This document shows positions 26,531 to 35,558 of a stretch of 64,000 nucleotides of DNA, piece by piece (the first letter of the stretch is position 1; the number at the start of each line of letters is the position of its first letter). The notes beneath the pieces are model-generated. The model did not search any database and was not told the origin of the DNA. It saw nothing but the letters and a program-made list of their open reading frames with translations. The stretch comes from Nostoc commune NIES-4072 (lineage in GTDB: Bacteria > Cyanobacteriota > Cyanobacteriia > Cyanobacteriales > Nostocaceae): contig NZ_BDUD01000002.1 of the NCBI RefSeq assembly GCF_003113895.1, positions 62,001-126,000 on the forward strand, given 5' to 3'. The translations under genes were made by a program, and so were the position numbers.

Positions 26531-28489
26531 CTAGACCCAGCCTTTCACCTCTTCTTTTGTCAGCAGTCTTTGCAACTTTAAATAATCTCGTTGCGTTGCT
26601 GTAAGAATATGTTTCATCATCACCGGTTCATTGGCATCAGCAGCGATAAAAGCAGCATTCATGGCAATGTTGCGGATATTGCCACCAGCGACTTGTAACT
26701 GTCCGAGTTTTTGATAGTCTAGCCCTTTGGTTGGTGTCTGCGGTGGGAAAATGCGCTGCCAAATTTGCGCGCGATATTGTGCGGCTGGGAAGGGGAAATC
26801 TACCATAAAGCGGATACGGCGCAAAAAGGCAGTATCTAGAGCGTTTTTTAAGTTAGTGGTCAAGATAGCTAAACCGCCGTAGGCTTCCATACGTTGAAGT
26901 AGATAACTGACTTCCACATTAGCATGGCGATCGCGGCTATCTTTCACTTCCGAACGCTTGCCAAACAAGGCATCGGCTTCATCGAACAGTAAAATAACTC
27001 CTCCGGCTTCGGCAGCATCGAATATGCGGGCTAAATTCTTTTCGGTTTCCCCAATATATTTACTGACAACGGCGCTAAGGTCGATACGGTAGAGGTCAAG
27101 GCGATATTGCTTTGCTAATACTTCCGCCGCCATTGTTTTCCCTGTACCGCTTTCGCCGTGAAACAAGGCAGTGATGCCAAAACCGCGATTGCTTTTACTA
27201 GCAAAACCCCAGTCTTGGTAAACTTTTGACCGTTGTTGTAGATGTGTGAAGATATCACAGAGTACCTGACGTTGGGGATCAGGTAGCACTAAGTCTTCCC
27301 AAGTCGATGTGGCGTTGATGCGTTGGGCTAAGTCATCAAGGCGAGGGCGGGCTTGAGTGCGGCAAAAATCCCACAGTTGATTAGCGATCACAGATTCGGG
27401 ATTTTCGCTGGATAATGCGTATTGGGTGGTAATTTGCTGGCAGGCGGCTTTAATGGTGGCTGGGCTGAGGTTAAATTGGGATACCAGCTTGGTGAGTTGT
27501 CCGTTGAGTTGGTTTGCTGCTGTACCCAGATGAATTTCCCACAAGGTTTTTTGTTCGTGGAAGCCCAGGGAACTCACATCAAAGCTGACAATAGTTTGTT
27601 GTCGAGACGGCAGACGTTCGAGGGTGCTGATAATTGCCGGAGTCTGGAGATTTTCAATAAATAGAGAAATCGCCGTAGTTTTCAGAGGATCGGCGGTGGA
27701 GATGCTGTCACAGTCGAGTAATAATACCCGATTTCCTAATATGGCTTCTCTTTCCCATCTTTGCTTGAGTTGATGCAGTTCGTGGGGGGCTGTGGGAAGG
27801 ACGGCGGCATTAATTATACCCAGGTTAAAGTTGAGGCGATCGCAAATATGATTGACAATTTGATATTTGCTGGAGGCTTCATAACCGCATAATTGCAACA
27901 GGGGTAATTTACGCTGGGTTTGCGACCAAGTGGCAATGATGCGATCGCAAATTCTCTCATGAGTTGGGGGTAAAGGTTGAGTTTGGGGTTTGGCTTCGGG
28001 AAAAGTGACAATTCCTAAGAGTTGTTCGTCAAAGGCGACTTCCCCTAACAGATAACAGAGAATGCGTTTGTCGATTCTCATTGCCGTTTGCGTGAAGGAA
28101 AAGCCAGGGGCAAACTCAATCATTTGCCAAAGCTGCAAGGGGTTTTGGGGAGAGAGGACAGACAGACTAGCACCGGGAAAAATGGACAGGGCTAAACTGA
28201 GGGTGGGATAATTGCGATCGCTGTTCCCATTAGCTTGGGCGCAGAGGTTGGCAAAACTCGGCTCGATTTCCATCCCCACACACAGTAAAAGTATATCCCG
28301 TGCAAAGGCAGATAGATTAAATTTTGAGCTGAGTAGAGCTATGGCACAGGATGGGGCGATCGCATTGTCTATCACATCCTGGGGTTTGCCTTCAATAAAG
28401 GTTTCCAACAACTGACGAAGGCGCAAGATTTCTTGCTGAATGATTTGCCAGTTAGTTTGATACCAGTTTGGTAGTCCGGTATTTGTCAT
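26531..28489 (-). CDS. cis15: CIS-associated AAA+ ATPase (Cis15)
   Basis: A 652-residue ATPase. The N-terminal 380 residues are helical. The AAA+ module has GESGTGKT (Walker A, near 440), LLFDEADALFGKRSE (Walker B, near 500), sensor-1 TTNLKNALDTAFLRRIRF and the arginine finger region. An AAA+ ATPase of this type is a core eCIS gene thought to help assembly or cargo loading. It faces the DUF4157 gene divergently across a 165-bp gap, which likely contains both promoters. Confidence 0.9.
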   Translation of the reverse strand: MTNTGLPNWYQTNWQIIQQEILRLRQLLETFIEGKPQDVIDNAIAPSCAIALLSSKFNLSAFARDILLLCVGMEIEPSFANLCAQANGNSDRNYPTLSLALSIFPGASLSVLSPQNPLQLWQMIEFAPGFSFTQTAMRIDKRILCYLLGEVAFDEQLLGIVTFPEAKPQTQPLPPTHERICDRIIATWSQTQRKLPLLQLCGYEASSKYQIVNHICDRLNFNLGIINAAVLPTAPHELHQLKQRWEREAILGNRVLLLDCDSISTADPLKTTAISLFIENLQTPAIISTLERLPSRQQTIVSFDVSSLGFHEQKTLWEIHLGTAANQLNGQLTKLVSQFNLSPATIKAACQQITTQYALSSENPESVIANQLWDFCRTQARPRLDDLAQRINATSTWEDLVLPDPQRQVLCDIFTHLQQRSKVYQDWGFASKSNRGFGITALFHGESGTGKTMAAEVLAKQYRLDLYRIDLSAVVSKYIGETEKNLARIFDAAEAGGVILLFDEADALFGKRSEVKDSRDRHANVEVSYLLQRMEAYGGLAILTTNLKNALDTAFLRRIRFMVDFPFPAAQYRAQIWQRIFPPQTPTKGLDYQKLGQLQVAGGNIRNIAMNAAFIAADANEPVMMKHILTATQRDYLKLQRLLTKEEVKGWV

Positions 28490-28654
28490 AGATTAACCCT
28501 TTGTAAGACAACCAGAAAGCTTGTATCCAAATGCTTTCCCCCAAAACCAAATCATAGTTCTAGCCAAGGTTATCAGTATACTTTTTGCTATAGCGAAATT
28601 TCGATAAATCCCCGAAAATATCATACAGAAGCTTGACGTTAGCGAGGAAGAATT

Positions 28655-29905
28655 ATGTCTAATACTAGTGGTAAGGAACAGGCGAAATCTTGGCAACCCC
28701 CCGCAGTGCAAACAGCAACGAAAGGATTCTCCGCCCGACCATTACCAGAGATGGCGATAAGTCCGACGATTGGTAAGCAAGCCAGCCATGACCACTCAAG
28801 TGCAGAGAATCTGCCGGGAGGGATAATTGATAATATCAACCGCACACTCGCATCAGCCAGGCCACCGGCATCATACCCCGAATCGGGAGAAATGGGAGTG
28901 CAAGCAAAGCTGACCCTTGGCACAGTGGGCGATGTGTACGAGCAAGAGGCTGACCGGGTGGCGCGGCAAGTGGTAAAAGAAATTCACTCTTCCCCATTCC
29001 GAGCCAGAAATACAATGTCGCCCAGTGAGAATATAGCCAATGGCGGGCAAGGGGGACGGGTACAACGGCAGATTACGGTGCGGTCTTCGAGGGATGCAGG
29101 GGGAGATATTTCCAGTGAATGGGAAAGCGAGTTGATTCGTGCGAGAGGTGGGGGTCAGCCGTTGTCACCGTTCGTGAAAGAACCGATGGAGCAGGCGTTT
29201 GGGGCTGACTTTAGTGGCGTGCGCGTGCATACGGATTCTCAGGCGGATCAGTTGAATCAGTCGATACAGGCGAAGGCGTTTACAACGGGGCAGGATGTGT
29301 TCTTTCGGCAGGGGGCGTATGAGCCGGGGAGTCGCGGGGGGCAGGAGTTATTAGCGCATGAGTTGACGCACGTAATGCAGCAGTCAGGGGTAGGATTAAC
29401 GGGGACGGTATGGAGGATGAAGGAGGGGGACGCGGTTGGTGGGGAGGGTCCAAGTCCTGAAACAACTTTGCCAGGCAGTAGTATTAGAGTAGAAGTTTGG
29501 GAACGTCGCGATTTGCACACGATAGAGAAACGATTATCGGACTTGAGATTGAGACGAGACAAAGAGGGAGTAGACGAAGGCATATTAGATATGGCGAATA
29601 AAATCTTGGAGCAACTTCAGAAGTTGTTGTTGGAGCAGAGTGAGGAGAGGAGCTTGAGTGATGGTGTGGCGGCTCCTGTTTTGAAGATGCATGAGATAGA
29701 AATGCTCAAGAAAACAGCACTCGAGGGAGTCTCTGTGTTAGAAGGAAGGACGAGGGGCAAGTGGCCAGTATCACGACAGGGAGGAGGGGATGTGGATAGG
29801 CCCGCGGTACCCGAAAGAGTGTGGGGGGATTGGGGGAAGAGTCTGAGGAATTTATGCTTGGAGCTTATTGTCCACTGCAAGAATATGTTGGAAAGGGTGA
29901 CATAG
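28655..29905 (+). CDS. DUF4157 (eCIS core domain) protein, candidate effector
   Basis: 416 residues. The DUF4157 region is at about 165-255 (MEQAFGADFSGVRVHTDSQA, QAFTTGQDVFFRQGAYEPGS-type run) and ends with ELLAHELTHVMQQ, which holds an HExxH zinc-protease-like motif. DUF4157 marks proteins loaded by eCIS. The N-terminal 160 residues are low in hydrophobics, and the C-terminal 160 residues have no fold I recognise; they could be the effector part. The DNA is purine-rich and higher in G than its neighbours, which may indicate separate acquisition. Confidence 0.8.
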   Translation: MSNTSGKEQAKSWQPPAVQTATKGFSARPLPEMAISPTIGKQASHDHSSAENLPGGIIDNINRTLASARPPASYPESGEMGVQAKLTLGTVGDVYEQEADRVARQVVKEIHSSPFRARNTMSPSENIANGGQGGRVQRQITVRSSRDAGGDISSEWESELIRARGGGQPLSPFVKEPMEQAFGADFSGVRVHTDSQADQLNQSIQAKAFTTGQDVFFRQGAYEPGSRGGQELLAHELTHVMQQSGVGLTGTVWRMKEGDAVGGEGPSPETTLPGSSIRVEVWERRDLHTIEKRLSDLRLRRDKEGVDEGILDMANKILEQLQKLLLEQSEERSLSDGVAAPVLKMHEIEMLKKTALEGVSVLEGRTRGKWPVSRQGGGDVDRPAVPERVWGDWGKSLRNLCLELIVHCKNMLERVT

Positions 29906-29912
29906 TTCCGAC

Positions 29913-30065
29913 ATGCAGGGGAAGGTTGTCGATGTGCGGGGGGCGGATGGGGCGAAGGGCGAAGGGGAAGAGTGGAGGACTGGTGAGCAAGGGGTGAGGG
30001 TCGGGGTTAGTGATGTGAGGTACATCGTTGGGAGTTGGTGTGGGGAATGTTGGAGTGAGGTGTGA
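29913..30065 (+). CDS. Possible 50-residue ORF after the DUF4157 gene
   Basis: ATG 29913 opens 50 codons seven bases after the DUF4157 stop, with the same G-rich composition. It ends IVGSWCGECWSEV, which contains a CxxC. It may be an immunity or accessory protein, a frame-shifted continuation of the effector C-terminus, or chance. Nothing decides between these. Confidence 0.25.
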   Translation: MQGKVVDVRGADGAKGEGEEWRTGEQGVRVGVSDVRYIVGSWCGECWSEV

Positions 30066-30091
30066 AGAAAGACAGTGCGATCGCCTGATCT

Positions 30092-30182
30092 TGTAGGTTG
30101 GGTTGAGGAACGAAACCCAACATTATATAAACCCATCAAATATGTTAAATTGTTGGGTTTCACTTACGTTCTACCCAACCTA
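30092..30182. repeat. REP palindrome flanking the RAYT gene (right-hand side of DUF4157)
   Basis: TGTAGGTTGGGTTGAGGAAC at one end and CTACCCAACCTAC at the other form a long imperfect hairpin, with GTTGGGTTTC in the interior. Related copies lie at 30760-30835 and 30960-31033. Confidence 0.8.
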
Positions 30183-30186
30183 CCCG

Positions 30187-30729
30187 TCATTCCATGCCAA
30201 CATTGCCATTAAATATCAACCTGTCTTCAGCACCCCACATCAAATCATAAACTCCCGCTTTCACATAACGGTGAAAACTCGAATATTGCCAATCTTTCGG
30301 CGCAAGAACTAATCCGTGATGAACTGGATTATGATGAATATATTCCACATGATTAACAAAATCATGATCATCTCTAATTTGATGCTCCCAAAATCGACGT
30401 TGCCAAATCGCTTTTTCTCCCTTTCTTTGTCGAGATGAAGTCATTTTACCTTGATAATAAACATGGCATTTACGACTAAAATAACTTTTAATTAATCGCC
30501 AGCGAGTTGAAAAATCAGCATCATTTTCGGGTAATGTCCAAATACAATGGAGATGATCTGGCAAAATGACTATCGCATCAATTTTAAAGGGATGTTGTCT
30601 CATAACATAACGAAAAGCTTCCCTGAGTAAATCTATATTTTCAGATTTATCCAAAATTGAACGACGATGGTGGGTAACAAGGGTAAAAAAATAAGTAGCT
30701 CCTGGTGTTTTTGCCCGCCGATATTGCAT
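30187..30729 (-). CDS. REP-associated tyrosine transposase (RAYT)
   Basis: 180 residues. The Y1 transposase signature is intact: AIVILPDHLHCIWTLP (HxH-type motif), WQRRFWEHQIRDDHDFVNHV and EYIHHNPVHHGLV. RAYTs are single-copy host-linked relatives of IS200 transposases that act on REP hairpins. Here the gene is flanked by three REP-like palindromes, as expected. ATG 30729 is the start. Confidence 0.85.
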   Translation of the reverse strand: MQYRRAKTPGATYFFTLVTHHRRSILDKSENIDLLREAFRYVMRQHPFKIDAIVILPDHLHCIWTLPENDADFSTRWRLIKSYFSRKCHVYYQGKMTSSRQRKGEKAIWQRRFWEHQIRDDHDFVNHVEYIHHNPVHHGLVLAPKDWQYSSFHRYVKAGVYDLMWGAEDRLIFNGNVGME

Positions 30730-30759
30730 AATATTGAGCGTAAAATTTATAAATTATTG

Positions 30760-31033
30760 TAGGTTGGGTTGAGCGCTCGCGAAACCCCGCATCTTCGCGC
30801 ATTTGTTGGGTTTCATGCCTCAACCCAACCCACTACTTACAGGCAATCCGTAGTTTGATGAGATGGAAATGAAGAAGTGCGAGCGAATAAGATGAGTAAG
30901 GTTTTGAGAGAGCGATCGCACTTTTCTAAAAGTTTGTTTGATACAAGCAACCTAAGTTATTGTAGGTTGGGTTTCGCGATCGCGAAACCCAACATCTCCG
31001 CGCATTTGTTGGGTTTCGTTCCTCAACCCAACC
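30760..31033. repeat. Two further REP palindromes
   Basis: Copies at 30760-30835 and 30960-31033 share TGTAGGTTGGGTT, CGCATTTGTTGGGTTTC and CTCAACCCAACC. The second one extends into the end of the DUF4255 gene and supplies its last codons and stop. Confidence 0.8.
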
Positions 31034-32309
31034 TACTATTTCTCAAAACTATTTTGGGGCTAATATATTGATTAAAAGTTCGACTATCTGGATTTGTATC
31101 CACGCTCAAAACACTTTCCGCACCATCCACTTGCACACGCGCTAAATATTCTCCTGCCTTAACGCCAGAGATAACGAATTTTATCAAATTAGTATATTCT
31201 TGCCGTCGCTTACCCTGCTCAAACATATAACCTACAGGATCATTTGTTGAACGCTCGTTTAACAACAAAACTACCCTCTGCCCTTTGCCAATTTTGAGAT
31301 TAACCTTGATACTCACCTCAGCCGATCGCAGTTCATCTGCACTCCCTTGAATCTTAGATACTTTGACTTGTATAATCGTCGGGCGCACTACAACAGCTAC
31401 TGCATTCGACTCCACTCTGCCTTTAGGCGCTGGCGGTATCCCTGTCATTACTTGATGAACTACTTGCAACCTCTGCACACCAGCCCGCAACTCATTAGCA
31501 GATACCAAAGATAGAGGCAATACTATCTGCTTTTCACTTACCTGTTCTGGAGTCACCACCACATCACCTATCCGTACATGGGTGACATCGCCCTTTAATC
31601 GCTGACCTCGAATCATCAAAGAACTGTCTGCTAAAATTGGCTGATAGACACCTGCTTGCGATACAACTTTTTCTACCATTGGTTGAGCCATAAAAGGCAC
31701 CAGTGTAGCTCTGTATTCCCGCACAGGCAATGCTTTTTGAGCAGGTTCAGCCCCATCAATTAAGACAACGCTGGTTTGATAGGCAACTGATAAATTATAT
31801 GGAGTCTGGAAAAGTACAGACCACACCTTAGATAAATCTTCTAAAGACAAATCGAGTGGCTCAATTTTGATTAATTCTACTTGATTCGCAAGGTCAGAAT
31901 CAGCTAAAAAGCTAAAGCTTGAGTCAGCTAGCGTATCTTGAATCATCTGCTGATTAATTATTGAATAGTCTTGCAGCGTCCGCACAACGCTACCCAGTAG
32001 ACGTTGCGGTTCTAACTCGACTTCATTGCCATAGAAACTCAGCAAATAGTAAAGGTCTAAACCTCTTTGACTGCGTTTGCTTGGCTGTCCATTAGATTCT
32101 CTATAGGCGTATCCATGATTTTTACTGCTGATATGATTAGGTGTGACATGGTAAAGAAATAAGTTAACCCCTGTTTCAGGTGTACCACTTCCCAAATTAC
32201 TAGGCTTAACTGTTGTTACTCTAGCGCTATCCACATCTAGTTGAATGCTTGCCTGCAAAGTTCTTTGTAGCACTGCTGTTATAGTGGCAATAGCTAAATA
32301 ATTACTCAT
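31023..32309 (-). CDS. cis16: DUF4255 tail terminator/cap protein (Cis16)
   Basis: 428 residues. The N-terminal half (MSNYLAIATITAVLQRTLQA, GVNLFLYHVTPN, RGLDLYYLLSFYG) is the DUF4255 / Pvc16 N-terminal domain that caps CIS tubes. The C-terminal half consists of Ig-like IPT domains (PMVEKVVSQAGVYQPILADSS, then a second). Its last residues NSRLG and the TGA stop lie in a REP palindrome, so the original C-terminus may have been replaced. It is encoded 14 bases before the response regulator gene. Confidence 0.85.
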   Translation of the reverse strand: MSNYLAIATITAVLQRTLQASIQLDVDSARVTTVKPSNLGSGTPETGVNLFLYHVTPNHISSKNHGYAYRESNGQPSKRSQRGLDLYYLLSFYGNEVELEPQRLLGSVVRTLQDYSIINQQMIQDTLADSSFSFLADSDLANQVELIKIEPLDLSLEDLSKVWSVLFQTPYNLSVAYQTSVVLIDGAEPAQKALPVREYRATLVPFMAQPMVEKVVSQAGVYQPILADSSLMIRGQRLKGDVTHVRIGDVVVTPEQVSEKQIVLPLSLVSANELRAGVQRLQVVHQVMTGIPPAPKGRVESNAVAVVVRPTIIQVKVSKIQGSADELRSAEVSIKVNLKIGKGQRVVLLLNERSTNDPVGYMFEQGKRRQEYTNLIKFVISGVKAGEYLARVQVDGAESVLSVDTNPDSRTFNQYISPKIVLRNSRLG

Positions 32310-32323
32310 CTGTTATCTATTAT

Positions 32324-33013
32324 TTATTGCGTAAGTCCTAGTTTTAATGCTTTAACGATCGCCTGAGTGCGGCTGTTAACTTTTAATTTTTCAAATATGG
32401 CCGTCAAATGTGCTTTGACCGTAGCTACTGTAATGTAAAGTTCAGAGGCAATCTGTTCGTTAGAAGCACCTTTGACTAGCCATTCTAAAACTTCTTTCTC
32501 CCGCTCAGTTAAGTGAATGCCTTGCGCGGCATCAATGGTGGTTTGGGTATAAGAGTGAAATAAGCGGAAAAATACAGTCGAAACTTCTGGGGCAAGATAT
32601 ATCTGATTATTGAGGACAGTAGCGATCGCATCACAAAGTTGAGTCGCAACACGGTCTTTCAATACGTACCCATAAGCCCCAGCTTGCATTGCCCGAAATA
32701 TCCATTCTTCCTCCTCGTGTCCCGATAAAACTAGTACTTTACCCTTGTAGGATAAACTTTTCAAGCGCGTCAGGGTAGTAATTCCATCTCCTTGAGCTAA
32801 CTCCAAATCTAACAGCAGTAAATTTGGTTGTTGCTGTGCTATTAAGTTTAAGGCTGCATCCATCGAATCTGCTTCACCGACAACCTGAAACTCTGCATTA
32901 CCATTATTGCTATAGAAATTCAGCAGAGTCAGCAAACCTGCTCGAAAGCGCGGTTCATCTTCTACTAAGACAATTGAAACAGGTAACTTAGTTATCAAAA
33001 TAAATGACCTCAA
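32324..33013 (-). CDS. NarL/FixJ-family response regulator
   Basis: 229 residues, probably starting at TTG 33013. The receiver domain (about 13-130) has the acidic pair VLVEDE, phospho-acceptor Asp in NLLLLDLELAQGDG and Lys in YVLKD. The C-terminal LuxR HTH is LTEREKEVLEWLVKGASNEQ with VATVKAHLTAIFEKL. It sits just before Cis16 and near a histidine kinase, so it is a candidate transcriptional controller of the CIS genes. Confidence 0.85.
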   Translation of the reverse strand: MRSFILITKLPVSIVLVEDEPRFRAGLLTLLNFYSNNGNAEFQVVGEADSMDAALNLIAQQQPNLLLLDLELAQGDGITTLTRLKSLSYKGKVLVLSGHEEEEWIFRAMQAGAYGYVLKDRVATQLCDAIATVLNNQIYLAPEVSTVFFRLFHSYTQTTIDAAQGIHLTEREKEVLEWLVKGASNEQIASELYITVATVKAHLTAIFEKLKVNSRTQAIVKALKLGLTQ

Positions 33014-33090
33014 AATCTTTGTAATTACCAGTGTTCTTGCTCATGGATAAAACCTCATCCCGCAAGTGGCGTGAGGATGTAATCACAGTT

Positions 33091-33119
33091 AAATAATGGG
33101 TTTTAATACCCCATTATTT
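33091..33119. promoter_or_regulatory. 10-bp palindrome upstream of the response regulator
   Basis: AAATAATGGG and CCCATTATTT form a perfect stem around a 9-base loop about 80 bases upstream of the regulator start. It lacks a following T run on the minus strand, so it may be an operator rather than a terminator. Confidence 0.35.
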
Positions 33120-33212
33120 AACAGTTTCTGCATTGTTTTTGAGTGGCAATATATTGCTTTCATAGCGCTAAACGTCGTTTAAAATCGATGTCTGGACGCG
33201 AGAAGCGGTTCG

Positions 33213-33323
33213 CAATACTTTTCGGTTAAGAGGAAAAGGGGGAAGGGAAAGAAAAAACCTTTAACCCTTACCCTTTACCCTAAACCCGATTCCGAGTTAA
33301 AAATGCTTAACCGAGAAGTATTG
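33213..33323. mobile_element. MITE with CAATACTTTTCGGTTAAG ends
   Basis: 111 bp. It begins CAATACTTTTCGGTTAAG and ends CTTAACCGAGAAGTATTG, matching the ends of the element inside the methyltransferase gene (60047-60183). The interior is a purine-rich arm and a CCCTTTACCC arm that could pair. No clear target duplication here. Confidence 0.7.
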
Positions 33324-33402
33324 GTTCATGTTGGATACGAATAATTGTGTAAGTAAAAAGCAAGCCAACCAACCCTTAGTTGCGATTTTTGTGCTTTAGG
33401 AC

Positions 33403-33612
33403 TTGTTCAGCATTCGCACCCAACGGCGAGGCACACCAGTTGCTTTATGCCGGGGAACTCGTCCACCGCACTGGCTTAAGAAAATGAATAAATGGTTGGG
33501 TAGTTGGGCATTTTTTCAGCAAGAGCAGTTCTTAGCTTACAAGGCAGAAACATTAGCAAAACGAGTAGTGCATCAAGACCCTAGATACACATCCCAAGAG
33601 TGGGTGTGGTAG
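33403..33612 (+). pseudogene. TnpB (IS605-type) C-terminal remnant
   Basis: The frame from about 33481 reads KKMNKWLGSWAFFQQEQFLAYKAETLAKRV and DPRYTSQ, which is the region just before the zinc finger of TnpB-type RNA-guided nucleases. The finger itself and almost all of the protein are missing. It lies between the response regulator and the histidine kinase. Confidence 0.65.
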
Positions 33613-33616
33613 TTGA

Positions 33617-34729
33617 CTAGCAAGGTAATGTAAAAGAGAACTGTGCCCCTCCTTCAGGGAGATTGTCTACCCAAAGACTGCCGCGATGGTCGAGGATAAT
33701 TTTTTTAGCGATCGCTAATCCTAACCCTGTTCCTCCTGGTCTTTGAGTATAAAAAGGTGCAAATACTTGTTCTAGAGCCTCTGGGGGAACTCCAGGGCCG
33801 CGATCGCGCACTTGGAAAATTGCTTCATTTCTAAATATTTGCCACTGCCAGCTAATAGTTTCCCCCTCAGGACTAAAACTAACAGCATTGCTCAATAAAT
33901 TGTCAAAAACTTGCTTTAGCTGCCACCGATCCACTGCTAAAGTAATGGGCGCATTCGGATACAATACACGCAGTTGTTTTTGCTCTAGCCAAGGTTGCAA
34001 ATCTTGAATACTCTCAGCCAATACCAGCCTCAAATCACAACTAGTAAATTGCAATTTGGCCTGCTGCCCACAGTAAAGCAAACTCTTCAAGTCACTACTT
34101 AACTTCTGTGCAGTTTCGTGAATCACTTTTGCTTGTTCTTGCTCTGCTCCTGTATGCAAACAAAGGCGAAGATTTTCGGCATAGAGAGCAATCAAAGCCA
34201 GAGGATTGCGAGTTTGATGTTCTGAACGCTGTAATGCTTGCTCAAGTAATTGAATCTCTGCCTTTTGCCGTGAATATTCTTTATAAATAACTAAATAATG
34301 GCTCAACAGTTGAGCGGATTGCTCTACACATTGTTGTTGGGATGGCAAGAGAGGCTGATAGCTCAACACCAAAAGATACTCAGGATGAGAACCTTGCTGA
34401 CAAAAAGGGAAGACGTAGGCATTGTAGCTGCTTGCGATCGTCAATTCGCTCAACTGCAAAGAAGGTAAAGAATCTATCCACCACAGTTCTGATTCTAGGT
34501 AAGAAATTTCTGTATAAGAACTTAATTGTTCTTGCCTGTAGCCTGCCCCTATCCGACTCTTTCCTCTATCTAGATCATTATAAACGCTCCAAACAGTAAT
34601 GCTTGGTAGCTGTGTTGCTAACTGTTCAACTTGTAGCTGACACATACTTCTTATATCTGGATAGCCTAATAGATAAGACGAAGGTCTAGCTGAAGAATCT
34701 GCATACATCTGAGCTAGTGATTTTTGCAT
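33617..34729 (-). CDS. Sensor histidine kinase with GAF-like N-terminus
   Basis: 370 residues. The N-terminal 150 look GAF-like and lack TM helices, so the protein is probably soluble. The H box is HQTRNPLALI, the N box LKQVFDNLLSNAVSF, then DRGPGVPP and the G box GGTGLGLAIAKKII. All catalytic boxes are present. With the nearby response regulator it forms a likely two-component pair, although a TnpB remnant and a MITE now lie between the genes. Confidence 0.85.
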   Translation of the reverse strand: MQKSLAQMYADSSARPSSYLLGYPDIRSMCQLQVEQLATQLPSITVWSVYNDLDRGKSRIGAGYRQEQLSSYTEISYLESELWWIDSLPSLQLSELTIASSYNAYVFPFCQQGSHPEYLLVLSYQPLLPSQQQCVEQSAQLLSHYLVIYKEYSRQKAEIQLLEQALQRSEHQTRNPLALIALYAENLRLCLHTGAEQEQAKVIHETAQKLSSDLKSLLYCGQQAKLQFTSCDLRLVLAESIQDLQPWLEQKQLRVLYPNAPITLAVDRWQLKQVFDNLLSNAVSFSPEGETISWQWQIFRNEAIFQVRDRGPGVPPEALEQVFAPFYTQRPGGTGLGLAIAKKIILDHRGSLWVDNLPEGGAQFSFTLPC

Positions 34730-34951
34730 ATAAAATTAGTAATTGCTTAGTGGGAAGATAATACACGCTCTTGGCAAAATTCATACTATGTCATCTACCG
34801 CAAGCTATAAATAATTCTTCTACATTAGTAGTATTTTCTACTACTTAATTAATTAGCACACATTTTTTAAACTTTCGACCAAAGTCTAATAACCATAAGG
34901 TTTTTCTATCCTTAATCTAGATATATACAAACCAAGTGCCCAGTATGTTTT

Positions 34952-35497
34952 ATGCTCCCTGCTGTTACTCAGACGTTAGCGGAGATCCTGGCTGGTGGAA
35001 CTTCTCTAATCAGTACAGAGCAAATAGATTTTAACCATCCTGGTCTACAACAAGGTATGGAGCCATTGCTGAACCTTTACTGTTATGACATACGAGAACA
35101 TAACGAAGGGCAATATTCAGTTTGGCAAATAGGGAGAAGAAACAGCTATGAGACACAGGATACAACCTCTGAGAAATACTCAACTGTTTGGATTGATGTG
35201 TCTTTCCTAGTAAGTGTCTGGGGGTTTACAGCGCTAGGGGAACAACGTCTGCTGTCAGAGGCATTAAAGCTACTATTGCGTCACCGCAAGCTGCCAGAAG
35301 AGGTGCTAGATCCTACACTGCGTGGTCATGGCAACTTACAATTGCTTGTTTGTGCCATTAAGCCTCTAGATGCATTAGCTTTGTGGAGTGCTTTAGGTGT
35401 TAGGTTGCGTCCAGCTTTATATGTGACAGTAACAATACCCTTGCAGCTAAAAGCAGAATCAATACATCCAAGTAGATTAATTAGCTCAAAAGACTAA
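34952..35497 (+). CDS. Second DUF4255-family CIS protein
   Basis: 181 residues. It resembles the N-terminal domain of the Cis16 cap (LPAVTQTLAEILAGGTSLIS, NLYCYDIREHN, VWIDVSFLVSVWGFT) but lacks the Ig-like extension. It is the first gene of the plus-strand sheath/tube operon, ahead of the sheath gene. Probable tail terminator or tube-sheath adaptor. Confidence 0.75.
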   Translation: MLPAVTQTLAEILAGGTSLISTEQIDFNHPGLQQGMEPLLNLYCYDIREHNEGQYSVWQIGRRNSYETQDTTSEKYSTVWIDVSFLVSVWGFTALGEQRLLSEALKLLLRHRKLPEEVLDPTLRGHGNLQLLVCAIKPLDALALWSALGVRLRPALYVTVTIPLQLKAESIHPSRLISSKD

Positions 35498-35558
35498 TTA
35501 AACGCAGGTTTAGTACCTGCTGATTGCCAACTTCATAGCAAATGCAAAAAGAGTACCT

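Noticed and set aside
29852..30163. Minus-strand 103-residue ORF after the DUF4157 gene
   Set aside because: Complement of a G-rich stretch; Ser/Pro/Thr-rich low-complexity translation is a base-composition artefact.
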